Positions 16,229-26,625 are shown, numbered from the stretch's first letter. The stretch is 64,000 nt of DNA from Furfurilactobacillus rossiae DSM 15814 (GCF_000428925.1 NZ_AUAW01000006.1:1-64000), one strand, 5' to 3'. Numbers and translations: made by a program. The notes: generated by a model from the letters alone, not told the origin.

Positions 16229-17266
16229 CTAGTTTTCAAACAGAACGCAAACCGGTTCAGGAACGGCAACATCCTTTTGAATCAATTTTAATTGACCTGT
16301 GGTGGCGTTGCGGCTGTATAAGGTTGCGTTATCTGTATTTTGATTAACAGCGACAACAAACTGTTGAGAAGGGTCTAGGTCAAAGTCCCGTGGGAAGTCG
16401 CCTTCTGTACTGATTTGTTGACGTAATGATAGTGTACCATCTTCGCTCACAGCAAACACGGCTAAGCTATTGAAACCACGGTTGCTGACGTAAACAAACT
16501 GACCATCGTTTGAAATGCGAATTGCAGCAGCACCATTATGAGCAGTCCAATCTGCCGGAATGGTCTTTAACGTTTCAACATGCGTAAGCGTACCCGTAGC
16601 TTCGTCGTACTTCAGTACAGAGATGTTGCTGCTCAACTCACCGGCAAGGTAGCAAATAGATTTTTGTGGGTTAAAGACCACATGGCGGGGGCCAAATCCT
16701 GGCTCTGCTTGGTATGTTGAGACGAGGCTAAATTTACCGTCGTCAGCGACATCATAGACAGTTACTTGATCCATGCCGAGGTCACAAACAATTAACCGAT
16801 TGTCTGGCGTTAAATTCGTGTAATGAACATGGGGACCATCGGCCTGTTCAGGTAGTGGACCAACCTCACCCTGATGAGTAACAACATCAGCTAATTTCAA
16901 TGAACCATCAGACTGAATGACGAAGCTTTTCAGCGTCCCCATGTGATAGTTACCCTCATAGACGAGTTGACGTGCTTCATCAACTGCCACGTAGGCTGAG
17001 CTAGTACCCTTTGAAAAGGCGTGGTTTAGCAAAGTTGCTGGGGTAGTGGAGCGGTCAAAGGCTGAGGTTCCTCCCATTCCAGCCGCTTTGTCACCGTCAA
17101 CAGTGTAAAGCTTGTTTGCTTTGGAAAGGGCCAGATAAGTTGGGCTACTTGCCTTAGCAACCAGTGTTGGTGACGTTAGTTCATTAGACGTGGTGTCGAG
17201 CGCCATTTCATAAACACCTTGACTGGTCTTTTTGGTATAAGTTCCTACTAAGAATTTTTCTAACAT
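16229..17266 (-). CDS. Lactonase family protein (6-phosphogluconolactonase-type beta-propeller)
   Basis: A 345-aa seven-bladed beta-propeller of the Pgl/YkgB lactonase family, which includes 6-phosphogluconolactonase of the pentose phosphate route. Seen: N-terminal FLVGTYTKKTSQGVY, repeated blade motifs (YLALSKANKLYTVDG; FVYVSNRGFNSLAVF), DGPHVHYTNLTPD and GPRHVVFNPQ. It lacks a signal peptide, so it is cytosolic. ATG 17266 is chosen for its AGGAGGAAGC box; an earlier ATG at 17329 lacks one. Substrate identity is inferred from the family only. Confidence 0.87.
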   Translation of the reverse strand: MLEKFLVGTYTKKTSQGVYEMALDTTSNELTSPTLVAKASSPTYLALSKANKLYTVDGDKAAGMGGTSAFDRSTTPATLLNHAFSKGTSSAYVAVDEARQLVYEGNYHMGTLKSFVIQSDGSLKLADVVTHQGEVGPLPEQADGPHVHYTNLTPDNRLIVCDLGMDQVTVYDVADDGKFSLVSTYQAEPGFGPRHVVFNPQKSICYLAGELSSNISVLKYDEATGTLTHVETLKTIPADWTAHNGAAAIRISNDGQFVYVSNRGFNSLAVFAVSEDGTLSLRQQISTEGDFPRDFDLDPSQQFVVAVNQNTDNATLYSRNATTGQLKLIQKDVAVPEPVCVLFEN

Positions 17267-17500
17267 GCGTGCTTCCTCCTCAATGTATGCAATGCCACAG
17301 AGTTCTGCGTTTAATCTGCGTTTCACCACTTGAGTATATCATAATGAAAACGATTCCTTAACAGTACCTTGCAAACGGTTGCATCAGTCTGCTTTTTGAC
17401 AGGCGCCAAGGGCGAAGAATGCTCGGCGACTATGCTATACTAACGCAAAGTGAAGCATCGTCCGGAATAAGCAACTGGGCGAAAACGTAAGGAGGCCGCT

Positions 17501-18709
17501 ATGCAAAAACAAACCGTTACTCGGCGACAACGACCTGTTAGTCGCTTACGTCAACTGGCATTGCGTTTAGTGATTGTAGTGTTAGTATTGTTGATTTTGT
17601 GGCTCTTGAATAAGGTAAACTGGGTCTTTTCACCGTTGCAACAATTCTTCAGTATTATTGGGGGTCCAGTGGTTCTGGCAGGAGTCTTTTACTATCTGAT
17701 GAACCCGCTAGTGGACCGTTTGGAAAAGAGCAAGTTTCACATCCATCGAACTTGGACAATTATTGGCCTGTTTGCCGTGATTCTTGCATTGGTTGTTCTG
17801 GGCGTGGTTTTGGTTGTGCCACTCATTCAGGATCAACTTACCGGGTTAATCAAAGACTGGCCGCATTATTGGGATAGTCTTATTAATTCGACAACGGCAT
17901 TTTGGCAGAATTCGGATATGAAGTGGTTGCGCGATATTTTAAATCAGTATGATACCCAGTTACAAAAGGGACTGAGCGGTCTGTTGAAGAATACCGCCAG
18001 TAACACTGTTGGCGGCTTGGGTAGTATTGTTGGCAGTGTGACAACGGTTATTGTTGCCCTTGTAACATTTCCGTTTTTATTATGGTACATGTTACGTGAT
18101 GGCCACCAATTCCCGGAATATGTGTCTCGCTTACTGCCGCAACGTTTACAAAAATCGTTTTTGACCGTTCTAAAAGAAATTAATGATCAAGTCTCCAATT
18201 ACATCCGTGGTCAGCTTACTGTTGCCTTCTTTGTCGCCTTAATGTTTTATCTAGGCTATTTACTCATCGGTTTGAAATTCGCATTAACATTAGGGATTGT
18301 TGCCGGAATTTTAAACTTGATTCCTTATTTGGGCTCGTTTTTAGCAATGGTTCCTGCGGTAGTCGTAGGTGCGTTTGTGTCACCGTGGATGCTAATTCAG
18401 GTGCTTATTGTGTTTGCAGTTGAACAAACAATTGAAGGGCGACTGATTTCACCGTTGGTGTTGGGCTCATCACTTAAAATTCATCCAGTGACGATCATTA
18501 TTGTATTGCTGGCAGCAGGAAAGATTTTTGGTGTCATGGGCGTTATCTTCGGTGTTCCCGGTTACGCGGTGTTAAAGGTAATTGTGAGCCACTTGTACCA
18601 ATACTGGCGGGAACATGCGCAGTGGTTTGATGAGGAAGACCGTCATAGTAGCGTTTTAGCCGATGAAAATTCGGCCAATGCAAACCGCAAACAGGATGTC
18701 GATGAGTAA
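17501..18709 (+). CDS. AI-2E (PerM/UPF0118) family membrane protein
   Basis: A 402-aa polytopic permease-like protein. Hydrophobic spans occur at about 20-42, 48-67, 82-108, 160-190, 230-262, 265-290, 296-318 and 325-360, the usual eight-helix AI-2E layout with a long extracytoplasmic loop in the middle and conserved LNLIPYLGSFLA and IEGRLISPLVLGSSL near the C-terminus. Family members have been linked to autoinducer-2 export or cation antiport, so the substrate is open. ATG 17501 has AAGGAGGCCGCT. An extended -10 (TATGCTATACT, 17431) may drive it. Confidence 0.87.
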   Translation: MQKQTVTRRQRPVSRLRQLALRLVIVVLVLLILWLLNKVNWVFSPLQQFFSIIGGPVVLAGVFYYLMNPLVDRLEKSKFHIHRTWTIIGLFAVILALVVLGVVLVVPLIQDQLTGLIKDWPHYWDSLINSTTAFWQNSDMKWLRDILNQYDTQLQKGLSGLLKNTASNTVGGLGSIVGSVTTVIVALVTFPFLLWYMLRDGHQFPEYVSRLLPQRLQKSFLTVLKEINDQVSNYIRGQLTVAFFVALMFYLGYLLIGLKFALTLGIVAGILNLIPYLGSFLAMVPAVVVGAFVSPWMLIQVLIVFAVEQTIEGRLISPLVLGSSLKIHPVTIIIVLLAAGKIFGVMGVIFGVPGYAVLKVIVSHLYQYWREHAQWFDEEDRHSSVLADENSANANRKQDVDE

Positions 18710-18789
18710 ACAGTTTAGATCGCTGTTGTGACAGATTATGTGGCCGTTGACGAAGCTTATTGCAACTAGTGGGGTAGGCGGCATCATGG

Positions 18790-18803
18790 TATAATGAGCA
18801 TCA
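18790..18803 (+). promoter_or_regulatory. Extended -10 promoter placing the start site at the rlmA ATG
   Basis: TGGTATAAT (perfect TATAAT, 18790-18795, with the TG extension) is followed by ATG at 18803. A transcript starting 6-8 nt after the box begins at or beside this ATG, so the mRNA would be leaderless. No AGGAGG-type ribosome site lies upstream. Confidence 0.6.
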
Positions 18804-19657
18804 TGAAAAAAATTGATCGTGGCGCTGCTTACCTACAAGAACATTTGGCAATGTTTCGTTGTCCGGTTTGTGAGACGCCTTATGAAAAAATCGGTGGTCA
18901 TACACTTAGTTGCCCGAATGGCCATACATTAGATTTAAATAAAAAGGGCAGTGCCACATTTCTCAAACACAATGTGGTGACTGAGTATGATGAACCGATG
19001 TTGGCTGCCCGACGGCGGATGCTGACAGCAGGCCTGTTTGCGCCGATTGTAAAAGCCGTCAATCAACAATTGCCATCACAGGGTCAACGGATTCTTGATG
19101 TTGGCACCGGAGAAGGAACACCGCTGGCGCAATTGGATCAGGAACGCAGCAATCCTGATGATGTCCTCATTGGGTTTGACCTGTCTAAAGCAGGGATTAA
19201 CCTTGCGACACAGCTGGTTTCTAAAGCCTTCTTTTGTGTTGCCGACTTGGCACAACTACCATTTACAGATAATGCGTTTGATACGGTGATGGAATTCTTT
19301 TCCCCATCGGCTTACCGTGAATTTGAACGCGTTTGTCGACCGGGCGGCAAACTAGTTAAAGTGGTGCCTAATGCGAACTACTTAGTGGAGTTGCGGCATG
19401 CCTTATATGACGAGTCTGCCCCGCAGTATCAGTACACAAATGATCGGGTGGTGGAGCTGTTTGCCGACCACTATCCAACTATGCAGCAAATGACAGTGAG
19501 TTATGACTTTCCCATCGGCAAGGCCCGCATTGCCGATATGATGGCAATGACACCGTTAAGTTGGGGGAGTGACGACGCTCATCGTGCAGCGTTATTGGCC
19601 AATCCAGTGGACGCTGTGACCGTTGACGTTAGTGTGTTAACCGTTCAAATGTCGTAG
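18803..19657 (+). CDS. rlmA: 23S rRNA (guanine-N1)-methyltransferase, RlmA family
   Basis: An SAM-dependent methyltransferase that modifies a guanine in helix 35 of 23S rRNA (G748 type in Gram-positives; some homologues affect tylosin response). The 284-aa protein has the N-terminal zinc finger (CPVC and CPNGH, residues about 19-40), a SAM site ILDVGTGEGT, acidic FDLSKAGI and PFTDNAFD. ATG 18803 is preferred because the -10 box overlaps an earlier ATG at 18794. No Shine-Dalgarno is visible, so leaderless initiation is likely. Position 745 versus 748 specificity cannot be judged. Confidence 0.85.
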   Translation: MKKIDRGAAYLQEHLAMFRCPVCETPYEKIGGHTLSCPNGHTLDLNKKGSATFLKHNVVTEYDEPMLAARRRMLTAGLFAPIVKAVNQQLPSQGQRILDVGTGEGTPLAQLDQERSNPDDVLIGFDLSKAGINLATQLVSKAFFCVADLAQLPFTDNAFDTVMEFFSPSAYREFERVCRPGGKLVKVVPNANYLVELRHALYDESAPQYQYTNDRVVELFADHYPTMQQMTVSYDFPIGKARIADMMAMTPLSWGSDDAHRAALLANPVDAVTVDVSVLTVQMS

Positions 19658-20118
19658 ATGTTGGAGCAAGGGCGGCTGAGGACTGTCAGACAGGCGTTGA
19701 CTGCAGGTCCAGACCGCTTGCGAAGTTAACAAACTAGTGCTAATATGCTTATGGAATCATTTGGAGGTCAATATCGAACAGATTCGTTAGTGGCTTTCAG
19801 ATTCGGACTTCATTAACGTAGCGTCTCGCCGTATGCCATTACCGAGATGACTACGTTTTTTTAGTCTCTGCTGCAAAAAATATCACTTTAGTATCAGTAA
19901 AAATAGTTGTTATGATGATGGGTGCTGGCTGCATCTTACAATTGCTAATATTGAGGTGCTCGCCTGATTGTAATGACTTTAGTGTTAGACAGGCTATCGT
20001 CAGTAATTGAGGACTATTTAAGAGTGCTGTAATTATCGAAGTTGAGCAGCCAAAGTAAGTTACAATGATGGATATAGATGTGCCAAAAAGGTCATAAAGG
20101 TTAATAAGGAGAAAGATA
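19658..20118 (+). other. Intergenic region upstream of trmL
   Basis: 460 bp with a terminator at 19815-19862 and no credible gene. The remaining 250 bp before trmL carries no repeat or riboswitch that I can recognise. Confidence 0.5.
19815..19862 (+). terminator. Terminator between rlmA and trmL
   Basis: AACGTAG plus TCTCG on the left pair with CGAGA and CTACGTT on the right, with a small internal bulge, followed by TTTTTT. It is about 160 bp after rlmA. Confidence 0.75.
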
Positions 20119-20631
20119 ATGACGAATCACATTGCTTTATTTGAGCCATTGATGCCTGCTAATACAGGTAATATTGCCCGCACTTGTGCTGGGACGGATA
20201 CTGCTTTGCATCTAATTGAACCATTGGGCTTTTCCACCGATGACGCACATTTGAAGCGCGCAGGATTAGATTATTGGGATAAAGTGGCTATTACGTACCA
20301 TGAAAATTTGCAAGCCTTCATGGCTGCCATTCCAGAGGGGGACGAACTGTTTCTTGTCTCGAAGTTTGCTAAACAAACGTATGTTGATCCTGACTATACG
20401 AAGTCAGATCATGATTATTGGTTCCTGTTTGGCAAGGAAACGACAGGATTGCCAGAGCCCTTTATGCGGCAACACCCTGATGAGGCGATTCGAATTCCTC
20501 AGGATGACTCACATATCCGTGCGTTGAACTTATCTAATTCAGCTGCGATTGTCATCTACGAAGTCGTTCGTCAGCAGGGCTTCAACCAATTGGAACAAAC
20601 ACACTGGTATAAAAACGATAAACTAAAGTAG
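20119..20631 (+). CDS. trmL: tRNA (cytidine(34)-2'-O)-methyltransferase TrmL
   Basis: A SPOUT-class enzyme that 2'-O-methylates the wobble base of certain leucine tRNAs. The 170-aa protein shows the family's IALFEPLMPANTGNIARTCAGT at the start, LFGKETTGLP and the knot motif IPQDDSHIRALNLSNSAAI near the end. Size matches the minimal SPOUT domain. AAGGAGAAAGAT precedes the ATG. It is followed 36 bp later by ftsK. Confidence 0.95.
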   Translation: MTNHIALFEPLMPANTGNIARTCAGTDTALHLIEPLGFSTDDAHLKRAGLDYWDKVAITYHENLQAFMAAIPEGDELFLVSKFAKQTYVDPDYTKSDHDYWFLFGKETTGLPEPFMRQHPDEAIRIPQDDSHIRALNLSNSAAIVIYEVVRQQGFNQLEQTHWYKNDKLK

Positions 20632-20667
20632 CCTTCACAGGTACCGTGTTGAAAGGAGTCTGACAGC

Positions 20668-23010
20668 GTGCCAGCAAAAAAAACGACGCGCAGAAAAACG
20701 ACCAAACGGCCGCGAACAACTAAGAAAAAACAGGATTTTAAATATACAAAGAATATTATTGGCTTTGCCGTAGCTTTGCTTGCGCTGTTTGCCTTGTTAA
20801 GGTTAGGTGTCGCAGGAGTATTTCTAGCTAATATTCTCTCGATCTTCGTCGGCAATACCAATCAGGTGCTCGCAATTATTCTCATTGCCATTGGGGTGTT
20901 CGTCGGGATTACTGGCAAATGGCCCAAGTTACCTGCCAAACGGGTTATTGGTGGATTACTCGTTTATCTGGGCGTCCTTGTGTATGACCATTTGCGATTA
21001 TTCACTAGCTTAAACTACCACGCTCACTTTGTTTCATTGACGTGGGGGATGCTCGGTGATAATTTGGCGGGCGGTACCTTAAATGGCAAAGTCGGTGGTG
21101 GCATGATTGCTGCGTACGTTTATGCAGGCAGTGAACATTTAGTTGCTAACCTGGGGACGGCAATTTTTTCGACGATTTTGTTATTTGTCGGCGCAATGTT
21201 TCTACTGAATATTCCCTTTGCCGTGATTGGTCATGGCATTGTGGTCACTTGTCAACACCTCGTGATGTGGACAAAACAAGGTAGCTCACGATTGCACGAC
21301 TTTATTTATGCGGCGGTTGAGAAAAACGCGACCCCGGATCAACCGATCGACGCGCAGTCGACAGAGCCGGAACAATCGCAGCCGGAGAGTCAAGCTACTT
21401 CGACGGCACCTAAACGGGCTCACCGCGCTACCCAGCGACCGGTAGAAACAGCTGATAGTGTAGCCCCGAAAACGCCTGCCGCACCGGTGATTACTGTTGC
21501 TGCTGATCAAAATGAAGAGAGTGCGCCAGCACCCAAACAGGAGGAGCTGGACCTTGGCGACCAGAGTGAGGATTTGAGCGACTATAAATTGCCAACACCA
21601 GATCTGCTCACCAAGATTCCGCAAACTGATCAGACAGACGAACTCAACGCGATTGAGAAAAATTCGCAAACATTGCAAAAAACACTGGCCAGTTTTGGTG
21701 TTGATGCAGAAGTTAAGAATGTCAGCTTAGGGCCGTCAGTAACGAAGTATGAATTGCACCCGGCTATTGGGGTCAAGGTTTCGAAAATCGTTAACTTGGC
21801 CGATGACCTAGCGTTAGCGTTGGCGGCTAAGGATATCCGAATCGAAGCACCCATTCCCGGTAAATCGTTGATTGGGATTGAGGTTCCTAACAAACAGATT
21901 TCGACCGTTTCATTTCGTGATGTTGCTGAGCATGAGCCGGCTCATCCTGGCAAGGTGCTGAGCGTGCCGTTGGGTCGTGATGTGACGGGGAATATCGTGA
22001 TGTGTGATTTGACGAAAATGCCGCATTTGTTGATTGCTGGATCCACTGGTTCAGGGAAGTCGGTGGCAATCAACGGGATCATTACCAGTCTGCTCATGCA
22101 GGCGAAGCCAAATGAAGTGAAGTTTATGCTGATTGATCCAAAGCGGGTGGAGTTGTCTGTTTACAATGATATTCCTCACTTACTGACGCCGGTTGTTTCC
22201 GAACCCAAGCGGGCGGCCAAGGCACTGCATAAAGTGGTTGATGAAATGACACGTCGTTATGAGCTGTTTGCGAACTTTGGTGTTCGTAATATTGATGGTT
22301 ATAACAAACTAGTTGAACAAAACAATGCTAACCCCGAGGATAATGTGGCACAGACGCGTTTGCCGTATGTGGTTGCCATTGTTGATGAACTGGCTGACTT
22401 AATGATGACCGTTTCATCCGAGGTTGAAGATGCCATTATTCGGATTGCCCAGATGGGCCGGGCAGCCGGCATTCACATGATTCTGGCAACGCAACGGCCG
22501 TCTGTTGATGTCATTACTGGATTGATTAAAGCAAATGTGCCGTCACGAATTGCGTTTGCGGTTTCTAGTGGTATTGATTCACGCACGATTCTGGACGCCA
22601 ACGGTGCTGAAAAGTTGCTTGGTCGTGGAGATATGTTGTTTGAACCGATTGATCAAAACAAACCGACGCGTGTACAGGGTGAATTTATCTCTGATAAGGA
22701 TGTCGCGGCAGTTGTTGATTTTATCAAACAACAACAGACGGCTGAGTACGACGGTAGCATGGAGGTTAGCGACGAGGAACTGAAGGAAGACAGCGATGAG
22801 GACCGGGCGGACGAAGTTGATGAACTTTATAACGACGCCGTTGCTTTTGTTCAAGATCAACAAAAGGCATCCACCTCGTTGTTACAACGTCGCTTCCGAA
22901 TTGGCTATAACCGGGCTGCTCGAATGATTGATGACATGGAGGCTCGCGGCATTGTGGGTCCGGCCGATGGTTCGCGACCACGCCAAGTTTTCTCGGAAAA
23001 TGACGCTTAA
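20668..23010 (+). CDS. ftsK: DNA translocase FtsK/SpoIIIE
   Basis: Pumps chromosome DNA through the closing septum and activates dimer resolution. The 780-aa protein starts at GTG with GAAAGGAG 9 bp upstream, has a basic N-terminus, four membrane segments (about 28-48, 58-80, 85-105, 150-185), an acidic/Pro/Gln linker (about 215-300), then the motor with Walker A GSTGSGKS at 458-465 (K464), Walker [13 protein letters not shown] and a C-terminal winged-helix gamma domain ([22 protein letters not shown]). The short linker is typical of Gram-positive SpoIIIE-type proteins. Confidence 0.95.
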   Translation: MPAKKTTRRKTTKRPRTTKKKQDFKYTKNIIGFAVALLALFALLRLGVAGVFLANILSIFVGNTNQVLAIILIAIGVFVGITGKWPKLPAKRVIGGLLVYLGVLVYDHLRLFTSLNYHAHFVSLTWGMLGDNLAGGTLNGKVGGGMIAAYVYAGSEHLVANLGTAIFSTILLFVGAMFLLNIPFAVIGHGIVVTCQHLVMWTKQGSSRLHDFIYAAVEKNATPDQPIDAQSTEPEQSQPESQATSTAPKRAHRATQRPVETADSVAPKTPAAPVITVAADQNEESAPAPKQEELDLGDQSEDLSDYKLPTPDLLTKIPQTDQTDELNAIEKNSQTLQKTLASFGVDAEVKNVSLGPSVTKYELHPAIGVKVSKIVNLADDLALALAAKDIRIEAPIPGKSLIGIEVPNKQISTVSFRDVAEHEPAHPGKVLSVPLGRDVTGNIVMCDLTKMPHLLIAGSTGSGKSVAINGIITSLLMQAKPNEVKFMLIDPKRVELSVYNDIPHLLTPVVSEPKRAAKALHKVVDEMTRRYELFANFGVRNIDGYNKLVEQNNANPEDNVAQTRLPYVVAIVDELADLMMTVSSEVEDAIIRIAQMGRAAGIHMILATQRPSVDVITGLIKANVPSRIAFAVSSGIDSRTILDANGAEKLLGRGDMLFEPIDQNKPTRVQGEFISDKDVAAVVDFIKQQQTAEYDGSMEVSDEELKEDSDEDRADEVDELYNDAVAFVQDQQKASTSLLQRRFRIGYNRAARMIDDMEARGIVGPADGSRPRQVFSENDA

Positions 23011-23120
23011 GAGTAGTAGTGGCGCTTGCTAGGATTTAAATCTTGTTAAGGACCGACTTTTGAGTTCTCATAATTGATAATCTAAAACGACATCATTACT
23101 AATTGATTTAGTGGTAAAAC

Positions 23121-23168
23121 AAAACAGTCCGTTTGAAATGTACATTGCACATTTCAAACGGACTGTTT
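23121..23168. terminator. Strong bidirectional terminator after ftsK
   Basis: Perfect 21-bp stem beginning AAAACAGTCCGTTTGAAAT with a 6-7-nt loop, ending in TTTT. It separates ftsK from the convergent DUF4044 gene, and its A/T flanks serve both strands. Confidence 0.9.
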
Positions 23169-23190
23169 TAAGTTGTTAGCATGTTTAGGG

Positions 23191-23313
23191 TTAGAACAAG
23201 TTAAGTGGCTGCAAGGCTGCCAATACAACCCCACCAAGTGTAAGGATGATCATGACCCAAACGACGACCATTGTGAGTTTTTCGAAGCCACTGCGTTTCT
23301 TTTTACCTTGCAT
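23191..23313 (-). CDS. DUF4044 family small membrane protein
   Basis: A 40-aa protein too short for most gene finders: it starts MQGKKKRSGFEKLTM, continues as one hydrophobic helix (VVVWVMIILTLGGVVLAAL) and ends QPLNLF. The basic K/R-rich start followed by FEKLT and a single membrane span is the DUF4044 signature found across Lactobacillales. ATG 23313 has AGGAGAC 10 bp upstream, which supports translation. It lies between the ftsK terminator and the CorA-like gene on the same strand; function unknown. Confidence 0.85.
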   Translation of the reverse strand: MQGKKKRSGFEKLTMVVVWVMIILTLGGVVLAALQPLNLF

Positions 23314-23421
23314 AACTTTACCTGTCTCCTTAATTGTCTGTACTGTCTGAAAAATTTATCCTTAATGTTACCGTGTTCCGTACAAAAGTACAAGGGGCAA
23401 CAAAGATGTTGATGTGAAAAG

Positions 23422-24378
23422 CTAAAACCAGTCGTGATGTTTGAGAATCCAAGCAGTAATCGCACAGACAATGATTGTAAAGCCCATTACCAGTGAGAAT
23501 GCATGCGCGATGTGGGCGAATGGAAGGTCGACGTTCATTCCGTAAATGCCGCCGACGATGGTTGGAATGGTCATGATCAGTGTAACAGAGGTCAATAGTT
23601 TCATGACTTCGTTTAAGTTATTTGAAACAACGGAGGAAACCATGTTGCTGTACTGTTCCAAAATGTTATTTTGAATAATGGTCATCGACTGGGCCTGATC
23701 AGTTTCAATCATAATTTGCGCCAGCAATTCGTGAAAATGAGGGCCATTAAAATAATCTTGTGCAGACGAGATCTGATCTAAAATGGGTCGGTTGTCTTTT
23801 AACGCACTATCGAATAAAACGAGCGACTTTTGCAATCCCATAATTTTATAAATTTGTTCATTACGGGTGGCCGTGGTCAACTCACGTTCAAGACTAGTTG
23901 TTTCCCGTTCACTGAGCGACAGGGCGTGAACAAACGAATGGGCGATGTACCAGCCGAAACGGAGGATAAAATCTTGTCGATCAGCAATTCTAATCGTTGC
24001 GTTATCCGGATTCATGATGAAATCGTTAATGAAGGTAGCTGGCTGTTTAGATACTGTGATAACGGCAGAGTCAGTGAGGATAAATGAAAACGGAAAGGTT
24101 GTAAAACTGAGGTAGCCTAGCGGGCTCACTTCATATTTCGGGAATTGAAGTAACAGATGCAGCGGTCGTTCGGGGCGTTGCGGATCAATTCCGTCGACTC
24201 GAGAATTCTCCCGATCATCTAAAATAGCACTAATATAGGTTTCTGGAAAATCATAGCGGTGAGCAAGTTGACTGATTTCGTCATGAGTCGGGCGCTCAAC
24301 GTTGATCCAGCAGTCTTGTTGGGGTGAGTTGACTGGAATCAAATTGCCGTTTTTATCGTTTGCATAGTATTCAATCAT
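23422..24378 (-). CDS. CorA-family divalent cation transporter
   Basis: A 318-aa magnesium-transporter-like protein. The large N-terminal cytoplasmic domain is followed by two C-terminal membrane helices with the YGMN selectivity motif between (IYGMNVDLP), as in CorA pentamers. Upstream, SSVVSNNLNEVMKLLT is the long pore-lining helix. The end (KHHDWF) is short and basic. ATG 24378 with CCGGAGG upstream. Mg2+ is the usual substrate, but Co2+, Ni2+ or Zn2+ use cannot be excluded. Confidence 0.9.
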   Translation of the reverse strand: MIEYYANDKNGNLIPVNSPQQDCWINVERPTHDEISQLAHRYDFPETYISAILDDRENSRVDGIDPQRPERPLHLLLQFPKYEVSPLGYLSFTTFPFSFILTDSAVITVSKQPATFINDFIMNPDNATIRIADRQDFILRFGWYIAHSFVHALSLSERETTSLERELTTATRNEQIYKIMGLQKSLVLFDSALKDNRPILDQISSAQDYFNGPHFHELLAQIMIETDQAQSMTIIQNNILEQYSNMVSSVVSNNLNEVMKLLTSVTLIMTIPTIVGGIYGMNVDLPFAHIAHAFSLVMGFTIIVCAITAWILKHHDWF

Positions 24379-24501
24379 AGGAGCCTCCGGGGTAAATTAG
24401 CGTGTTACTGGTAATTAAGCGAAGCACGCTGAATCCACGAATTGCGTGTCAAATTTCAAACCAGTATACTAACACTGTTGAAAAGAAATGAGGTGACCGC
24501 A

Positions 24502-24864
24502 GTGGGATGGACAAATCAACTATTAATTCAAATTCTAACATTGATATTACTGTACATCATTCTGTCAGTGTTACGAATGATTTCTAAAAATAATTGGCCG
24601 ACATGGATTCATCCACTTGATGTGTTGTTGCCAGTGTTAATTGTAATGAGTGCCATCGTGTTATCTGCGGTGAGTGTGCGGCCGTTATTTATTTGGGCCG
24701 TGACACTGTGGCTGGTTATTGGTGTGGGTGTGGTGTGGCGAACTTTTCGTGGCCGTCAACTCGTTCGCTATCGTACATTCTTATTGATTTACTGGCGCGT
24801 GAGTGACTTAGTGTGGCTGGTGATTTATATTTTAGCGATTATCGGTGCCATTATTCACCACTAA
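24502..24864 (+). CDS. DUF3397 family membrane protein
   Basis: A 120-aa integral membrane protein with four hydrophobic segments (about 8-26, 36-58, 62-80, 97-117) ending in a His-His tail. Composition, size and its position just before mraZ match DUF3397 proteins of lactobacilli, whose function is unknown. Start GTG 24502 is chosen since GAGGTGA lies 5 bp upstream; the longer frame from 24442 has no ribosome site. A strong terminator follows, so it is not part of the mraZ operon transcript. Confidence 0.8.
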   Translation: MGWTNQLLIQILTLILLYIILSVLRMISKNNWPTWIHPLDVLLPVLIVMSAIVLSAVSVRPLFIWAVTLWLVIGVGVVWRTFRGRQLVRYRTFLLIYWRVSDLVWLVIYILAIIGAIIHH

Positions 24865-24921
24865 AACGTGTGTATTTGAATATTTTTCCCCACCAATCCC
24901 CACTTTAGGAAAGGTGAGTTA

Positions 24922-24974
24922 AACGGGTCGTGAAAGACTGCTATTTCAGCAGTCTTTCACGACCCGTTTTTTTT
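24922..24974 (+). terminator. Terminator before mraZ
   Basis: Perfect 21-bp stem (AACGGGTCGTGAAAGACTGC and its complement) with a 5-nt loop and eight T. It isolates the mraZ operon from upstream transcription. Confidence 0.92.
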
Positions 24975-25152
24975 ACAGCCACGTTCTGTGACAAAATTAC
25001 TACATTTTTTCTAAGTGCGTGGTGAATAGTGGGGGATTGTGGTAGACTTTTTTATAGCGAGAAGGATGATTGATTTAACTATTGTTAAACCGTTTTCATT
25101 CAGCTTTCACAGTGTCAGTTGACGTAAAAAATGGAAGGGATGGTGATCGAGC

Positions 25153-25584
25153 GTGTTTATCGGAGAATTTCAACACAATGTTGATGATAAAGGTCGTCTC
25201 ATCATCCCAGCTAAGTTTCGCAATCAACTGGGCGAAAAATTTATGGTTACTCGCGGGATGGATGGTTGTTTGTTTGGCTATCCAGAAGCAGAATGGTCCG
25301 CGTTGGTCGAAAAGACCCAGACATTATCGTTAACTAAACGTGACGCACGTGCATTCTCTCGTTTCTTGTTTTCTGGCGCGACAGAGTGTGAATTCGATAA
25401 ACAGGGCCGTATCAATATTCCGACACCATTACGGAACCATGCAAAACTGACTAAAGCCTGTGTCATCGTTGGGGTTTCTGACCGGTTTGAAATTTGGGAC
25501 GCTGACACATGGCAACAATACAATGAGTCAACCGAAGCTAACATTGATGACATTTCGGAATCGATGGGCGACTTTGACTTTTAG
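25153..25584 (+). CDS. mraZ: Transcriptional regulator MraZ
   Basis: First gene of the dcw cluster; a DNA-binding AbrB-like ring protein that controls this operon in other bacteria. The 143-aa protein carries two MraZ domains: GEFQHNVDDKGRLIIPAKFR at the start and ATECEFDKQGRINIPTPLR at about 76-94. It starts at GTG. Upstream, TGGTAGACT (25040) could be an extended -10. I did not find an obvious set of MraZ direct repeats. The rsmH gene follows 63 bp later. Confidence 0.95.
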   Translation: MFIGEFQHNVDDKGRLIIPAKFRNQLGEKFMVTRGMDGCLFGYPEAEWSALVEKTQTLSLTKRDARAFSRFLFSGATECEFDKQGRINIPTPLRNHAKLTKACVIVGVSDRFEIWDADTWQQYNESTEANIDDISESMGDFDF

Positions 25585-25647
25585 CTTTTAGATAATAGAG
25601 CACTAAACACAATGGGCTTAACAAAGAATGTGCAAAGGAGGGGTGAC

Positions 25648-26625
25648 ATGGCAGAATTTAATCACGTAACTGTTTTATTGAATGAAGCAGTCGCAGGTTT
25701 GGCCGTGAAACCCGACGGTATTTATGTAGATTGCACATTGGGTGGCGGTGGTCATTCCGCCAAGATCCTTTCTGAATTAACGACCGGTCATTTATATGCT
25801 TTTGATCAAGATGAAACGGCCTTAGCTTACAATCGCCAACATTTGGCAACTGCAATTGCTAATAACCAGGTGACCTTGATTCAGGCTAACTTTCGAAATA
25901 TTACTCAGGAACTCGCTGAACGTGGTGTCCAGCATGTAGATGGCGTGTTATATGATCTCGGCGTGAGTTCACCACAGTTTGATGACGCGCAGCGTGGTTT
26001 TAGTTACAGGCTGGATGCACCTCTGGATATGCGGATGAATCAGGAACAGGATTTATCCGCTATGCAAGTCGTTAACGAGTGGGATTACGCGCAGTTAGTT
26101 CGGATTTTATATCGTTATGGCGAAGAGAAGTTTGCCAAACAAATTGCACGAAAAATTGAGCAACAACGTGCGGTGGCTCCGATTGAAACAACCATTCAGC
26201 TAGCTGACTTAGTTAAATCCGCGATTCCGGCTGCCGCTCGCCGTCATGGCGGTCATCCAGCAAAGAAGACATTCCAGGCCATTCGGATTGCGGTTAACGA
26301 TGAATTGGGCGCATTGGAAACGTCGTTAGAGCAGTCCTTAGCGCTTTTAAATCCCGGTGGTCGTATCAGTTGCATTACGTTTCAGTCCCTAGAAGATCGG
26401 TTAGTCAAAACGATGTTTAAGGAGCAAACGACAGTGCCAGAATTGCCAGCGGGATTGCCAGTGATTCCAGCAGACATGCAACCGGATTACCACTTGATTA
26501 CACGTAAACCGATTGAGGCCAGCGAGGCTGAGTTAGCCGCTAACCGTCGGGCACACAGCGCTAAGCTGCGTGTGATCGAGCGCAATGAAACAAATACCGA
26601 TTTAAAACAGCCACTGTTGAGGTAG
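25648..26625 (+). CDS. rsmH: 16S rRNA (cytosine(1402)-N4)-methyltransferase RsmH
   Basis: Methylates N4 of C1402 in the ribosomal P-site. The 325-aa protein has [10 protein letters not shown] at the start, the SAM motif [34 protein letters not shown] and the C-terminal [14 protein letters not shown] 25648 is preferred, being 6 bp behind AAAGGAGGGG. Standard second gene of the dcw operon, between mraZ and ftsL. Confidence 0.95.
   Translation: MAEFNHVTVLLNEAVAGLAVKPDGIYVDCTLGGGGHSAKILSELTTGHLYAFDQDETALAYNRQHLATAIANNQVTLIQANFRNITQELAERGVQHVDGVLYDLGVSSPQFDDAQRGFSYRLDAPLDMRMNQEQDLSAMQVVNEWDYAQLVRILYRYGEEKFAKQIARKIEQQRAVAPIETTIQLADLVKSAIPAAARRHGGHPAKKTFQAIRIAVNDELGALETSLEQSLALLNPGGRISCITFQSLEDRLVKTMFKEQTTVPELPAGLPVIPADMQPDYHLITRKPIEASEAELAANRRAHSAKLRVIERNETNTDLKQPLLR

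Noticed and set aside
18747-18752. TTGACG as the -35 of the rlmA promoter
   Set aside because: It lies 37 bp from the TATAAT, far beyond normal spacing; the extended -10 can work without it.
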